9,570 bases of DNA from a bacterium. GTDB lineage: Bacteria > Electryoneota > RPQS01. Every line of letters begins with the position of its first letter. Within the stretch, counting starts at the first letter, position 1. The stretch lies in the NCBI GenBank assembly GCA_018814465.1, contig JAHIZR010000123.1, positions 1 through 9,570 on the forward strand, in the 5' to 3' direction. Made by a program: the position numbers and the translations under genes. Positions 7,332 through 9,570 of the stretch are shown here, one piece after another. The notes beneath the pieces were generated by a model. The model searched no databases and was not told the DNA's origin. It saw only the letters and a list, made by a program, of their open reading frames with translations.

Positions 7332-8011
7332 TGGATTTTCTGAATAACCTTACTCCCGCGTCGGCTGTCAGCGCCGTTGAAGTCGTTGCAAATCTGATTC
7401 TGGCTTTCATTCTGGGAATCGCGGTGACGATCGTTTACCGCCTCACCAACCGCAATCGCGCGCTTAACTATTCGCTCATCATGACCATGATTATCCTGGC
7501 CATGGTGGTCGCGCTGGTAATGATGGTCATCGGCAACAGCGTCGCCAGAGCGTTCAGTTTGGTGGGCGCGCTGTCGATCATCCGCTTCCGCACCGTGGTG
7601 AAAGACAACCGCGATATCGCCTATGTTTTCTTCGCCTTGGGCGCGGGCATGGCGGCGGGCGTCGGCAACTACGAGATCGCGCTCTTCGGAGTGGGAATTA
7701 TTCTGGTCCTGCTGCTTATCCTGGATTTCGTCAGCTTCGGCACGGCGACCCGCGACTTATTCTTACTCCGTCTGCAAACCATCCCCACGGATATGTCCGA
7801 ATCGCTGTTTATGCCTGTGTTCGCGGAAATCTTCAGATCTCACAACCGGCTCTCGACCAAGACCGTGAAGATGGGGCAGTATGTCGAGTACTCCTTCCTC
7901 GTGCGCCTGAAGCCGGGCGTCACGGATGAGCAGGCCATCAACCGCCTGACCATGATCGAAGGCATGGCCCGCGTCTCGATGATCGCCGAAAGCAACGAAG
8001 CCGAAGCTTAG
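7331..8011 (+). CDS. DUF4956 family inner-membrane protein
   Basis: A 226-aa membrane protein with four predicted helices at about 17-36, 47-68, 95-112 and 114-134, followed by a soluble C-terminal domain of about 90 residues. The central signature FSLVGALSIIRFRTVVKDNR (75-94), followed by D95-I-A-Y-V-F-F-A-L-G, is characteristic of DUF4956 proteins. The conserved RFRT and KDxRD residues sit in the loop before the third helix. The arrangement of a G-A-L-S-I-I-R-F-R loop after two helices recalls MgtC-like membrane proteins, but this is only a resemblance. The start codon overlaps the stop of the VTC gene (TGATG), which implies coupled translation. VTC and DUF4956 genes commonly occur side by side, often with CotH kinases, and are likely to act together at the inner membrane. 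The molecular function is unknown. This is the last gene of the operon, 16 bases before the terminator stem. Confidence 0.88.
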   Translation: MDFLNNLTPASAVSAVEVVANLILAFILGIAVTIVYRLTNRNRALNYSLIMTMIILAMVVALVMMVIGNSVARAFSLVGALSIIRFRTVVKDNRDIAYVFFALGAGMAAGVGNYEIALFGVGIILVLLLILDFVSFGTATRDLFLLRLQTIPTDMSESLFMPVFAEIFRSHNRLSTKTVKMGQYVEYSFLVRLKPGVTDEQAINRLTMIEGMARVSMIAESNEAEA

Positions 8012-8027
8012 TCTATACCCGATCAAT

Positions 8028-8063
8028 AAAAAAGCCTGTGCAATATTCCGCACAGGCTTTTTT
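8028..8063. terminator. Bidirectional Rho-independent terminator
   Basis: A perfect 14-bp inverted repeat (8028-8041 and 8050-8063) with an 8-base loop. The core is GCCTGTGC / GCACAGGC, flanked by six A on the left and six T on the right. It therefore ends in a U-tract when read from either strand. It lies between the end of the DUF4956 gene (8011) and the convergent stop at 8080, and should terminate both transcripts. Confidence 0.88.
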
Positions 8064-8079
8064 GTTTTTGATATCCAGC

Positions 8080-9570
8080 CTACCTCAACACCACCAGTTT
8101 CGAGGTTGCGCTGCCCGCCGCTTGTTTCAGCCGCACAAAATAACTCCCGCTCGCCAAGTCGCCTCCGGAATTCGTCCTTGCGTCCCAGAACGCCGTATGA
8201 GTGCCGGAAGCAAGATCATACCAGACTTTTCCAAACACCCGCCGCCCGAGCGCGTCATAAATCACCACCTCAACCGGTCCGCTTCCCGTCACACTGAACC
8301 GCAGCATGGTGGAACCGTTAAAGGGATTCGGATAGTTGTCGATGAACAGGTGAACAGCCGGCACGGGCGGCGGCGGCTCCGGATCACCCACAACATACTC
8401 ATAAGCACCGATATCGACATAGGGAATTTCGCCGCCCCCTGTGTTTTCCATAGCCTCAATATCGACGCGGTCTTCGTTCCGAATATCCTGCAGCGGACAT
8501 CCGGTTCCCCACCCCGCGTCGATCAATGGTGAGACAGCCTGCAAACGAAAATCCCGGTTCGCGGCATCCAGAAAGAGCAGATCACCTGAGATGTTTCCCG
8601 CTCCCGGATACGATTCAGCTCCGCTGAACGCGCAGTATTGCGCATCAATGGCGTGCGCTTCATCGGGATCAATGTCAACCGTGTTGTCCAGAAAGGCGCA
8701 ATTACGAACGATGACTTCGCTCGGAGGGATGTCATTATTGAGACGGAGCGCGCTTCCGCAAAAAGCGATTACGTTATTGTAAAGCTGTGCCGCGGTGCCG
8801 TCTTTCGTATAGACGCCGTTCGCGCAGTCGGTGATGATATTATTGTAGATCTGAAAACCACTGACAAAGCCCAGCGAAAACGCATTGTCCTGACACCCGT
8901 GAATGCGATTTCCCGATATGTCCGCCTGTTCGGCATAGTCATAGTCTATCGCATCATCTCCCGGATTCTCCAGCACGCAGTTCCGAATAAGACTGTAGCC
9001 CGCCCGCTCGCAGTCAATCAAATCGCCTCCATAGAGAGCGCCGGGGACTTTGGCAATGCGGCTGTTCAGAATTGTCTGCGACCCATCGAAAGTCAGCACG
9101 GCATCCGGCATGTTCTGTTCCCCGCCGAAAGATTCCAGAGCAAGCTCCATGTCAATCCTGTCAAGCGTAATCGCGCAGTTTACCGCGGCGACTCCGCCCG
9201 CGCCTGTGTAGGCATCCCGGAACAGACAGTCCGTGACATTCAGCTCTCCGTTGTAGATAAAAACCAGCGATCCGATCAGCTCGTTGCCGTGAAACACTCC
9301 GCCCCCGCGAATGGACGCAAAAGATAAATTGGCAGGAGCGGCGTTCTTGATGTAGATGGCGCTCCACGCGTGATTCGGCTCGTAAGGCTCCACGAAAACC
9401 GAATCATCCACGGTTCCCGCAATTGACAAACTCCCATAGACTTGAAGCGACTGCTCCGGCCCTAACTTCACGACCGTTCCCGGTTCGATCCTGAGGCTTC
9501 CGCTGGCTTCGACCCTTAAACCCGCCGGCAGCAGCACCGGCCCGTTCGCGGACGTAAACGTGCGATCATC
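8080..9570 (-). CDS. Beta-helix protein with type IX secretion sorting tail (5' end cut by window edge)
   Basis: A reading frame open from the right edge gives 496 residues and a stop at 8082-8080. The N-terminus is outside the window: the frame continues upstream of the first possible start (a GTG at 9537), and the beta-helix entry begins right at the edge. Numbering from the edge, residues about 12-40 (LPAG, then IEPGTVVKLG) are a typical beta-helix entry. Many short turns follow, for example NCVLENPGDDAIDYD (about 197-211) and YNNIITDC. A closing segment, SPLIDAGWG then VDIGAYEY (about 347-391), is common at the end of such repeats in secreted proteins. A proline-rich linker (EPPPPVP) leads to the type A sorting domain (YPNPFNGST from about 413, then IYDALGRRV, SGSYFVRL, KLVVLR). 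It is predicted to be secreted by the type IX system. It converges on the four-gene operon. The missing N-terminal part could hold a further domain, for example a catalytic one. Confidence 0.9.
   Translation of the reverse strand, partial: DDRTFTSANGPVLLPAGLRVEASGSLRIEPGTVVKLGPEQSLQVYGSLSIAGTVDDSVFVEPYEPNHAWSAIYIKNAAPANLSFASIRGGGVFHGNELIGSLVFIYNGELNVTDCLFRDAYTGAGGVAAVNCAITLDRIDMELALESFGGEQNMPDAVLTFDGSQTILNSRIAKVPGALYGGDLIDCERAGYSLIRNCVLENPGDDAIDYDYAEQADISGNRIHGCQDNAFSLGFVSGFQIYNNIITDCANGVYTKDGTAAQLYNNVIAFCGSALRLNNDIPPSEVIVRNCAFLDNTVDIDPDEAHAIDAQYCAFSGAESYPGAGNISGDLLFLDAANRDFRLQAVSPLIDAGWGTGCPLQDIRNEDRVDIEAMENTGGGEIPYVDIGAYEYVVGDPEPPPPVPAVHLFIDNYPNPFNGSTMLRFSVTGSGPVEVVIYDALGRRVFGKVWYDLASGTHTAFWDARTNSGGDLASGSYFVRLKQAAGSATSKLVVLR

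Noticed and set aside
8638..9327. Plus-strand open frame of 229 codons, and one of 164 codons at 8038-8532
   Set aside because: Antisense to the right-edge beta-helix gene; the second would also start inside the terminator hairpin.
9535..9537. GTG at 9537 as the start of the right-edge gene
   Set aside because: The frame continues upstream through the window edge, and a start here would leave a secreted protein without a signal peptide.

Overview
The window looks like chromosomal DNA from a Gram-negative bacterium of the Fibrobacteres-Chlorobi-Bacteroidetes (FCB) group or a related candidate phylum (Zixibacteria, KSB1, Cloacimonadota, Latescibacterota and similar). Two secreted proteins end in the type A sorting tail of the type IX secretion system (a YPNPFN motif, then a short beta-sandwich ending in a K-x-x-x-L-type tail). 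There is also a lipoprotein signal and a periplasmic adaptor of the kind that works with TolC-like outer-membrane channels. The phylum is an inference; no rRNA or other marker gene lies in the window.

Left part, minus strand (1-2556): two tandem paralogues of a large secreted protein family. The downstream copy is cut by the left window edge after 165 codons. The upstream copy is complete (656 aa) and has a signal peptide, a beta-propeller-like body with two Asp-boxes, and a type IX sorting tail. A sigma70-like promoter (TTGACT-N17-TAAATT, 2613-2641) lies in front of the complete copy, next to a perfect 14-bp palindrome.

Middle (2557-3887): about 1.3 kb with no convincing gene and visibly more AT than its flanks. 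It holds the divergent promoters of the neighbours and only short open stretches, possibly gene remains.

Right-centre, plus strand (3888-8011): a compact four-gene operon with a near-consensus promoter (TTGACT-N17-TATATT, 3812-3840) and a strong terminator (8028-8063). In order it encodes a beta-helix lipoprotein, a HlyD/AcrA-type adaptor, a cytosolic VTC-domain (polyphosphate-polymerase-like) enzyme, and a four-helix DUF4956 membrane protein. The last two overlap by one base. VTC plus DUF4956 is a recurrent gene pair, often found with CotH kinases. The adaptor and beta-helix lipoprotein placed with it suggest an envelope or surface system joining a cytosolic phosphate or nucleotide enzyme to a membrane and outer-surface apparatus. 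No function for the whole set can be read from the sequence.

Right edge, minus strand (8080-9570): a convergent gene, cut by the window edge at its 5' end, for a second beta-helix protein with a type IX sorting tail. It shares a D-D-A-I-D segment and a similar beta-helix entry with the operon's lipoprotein. The two may therefore belong to one system, and the missing N-terminus is the most informative piece of sequence just outside the window.
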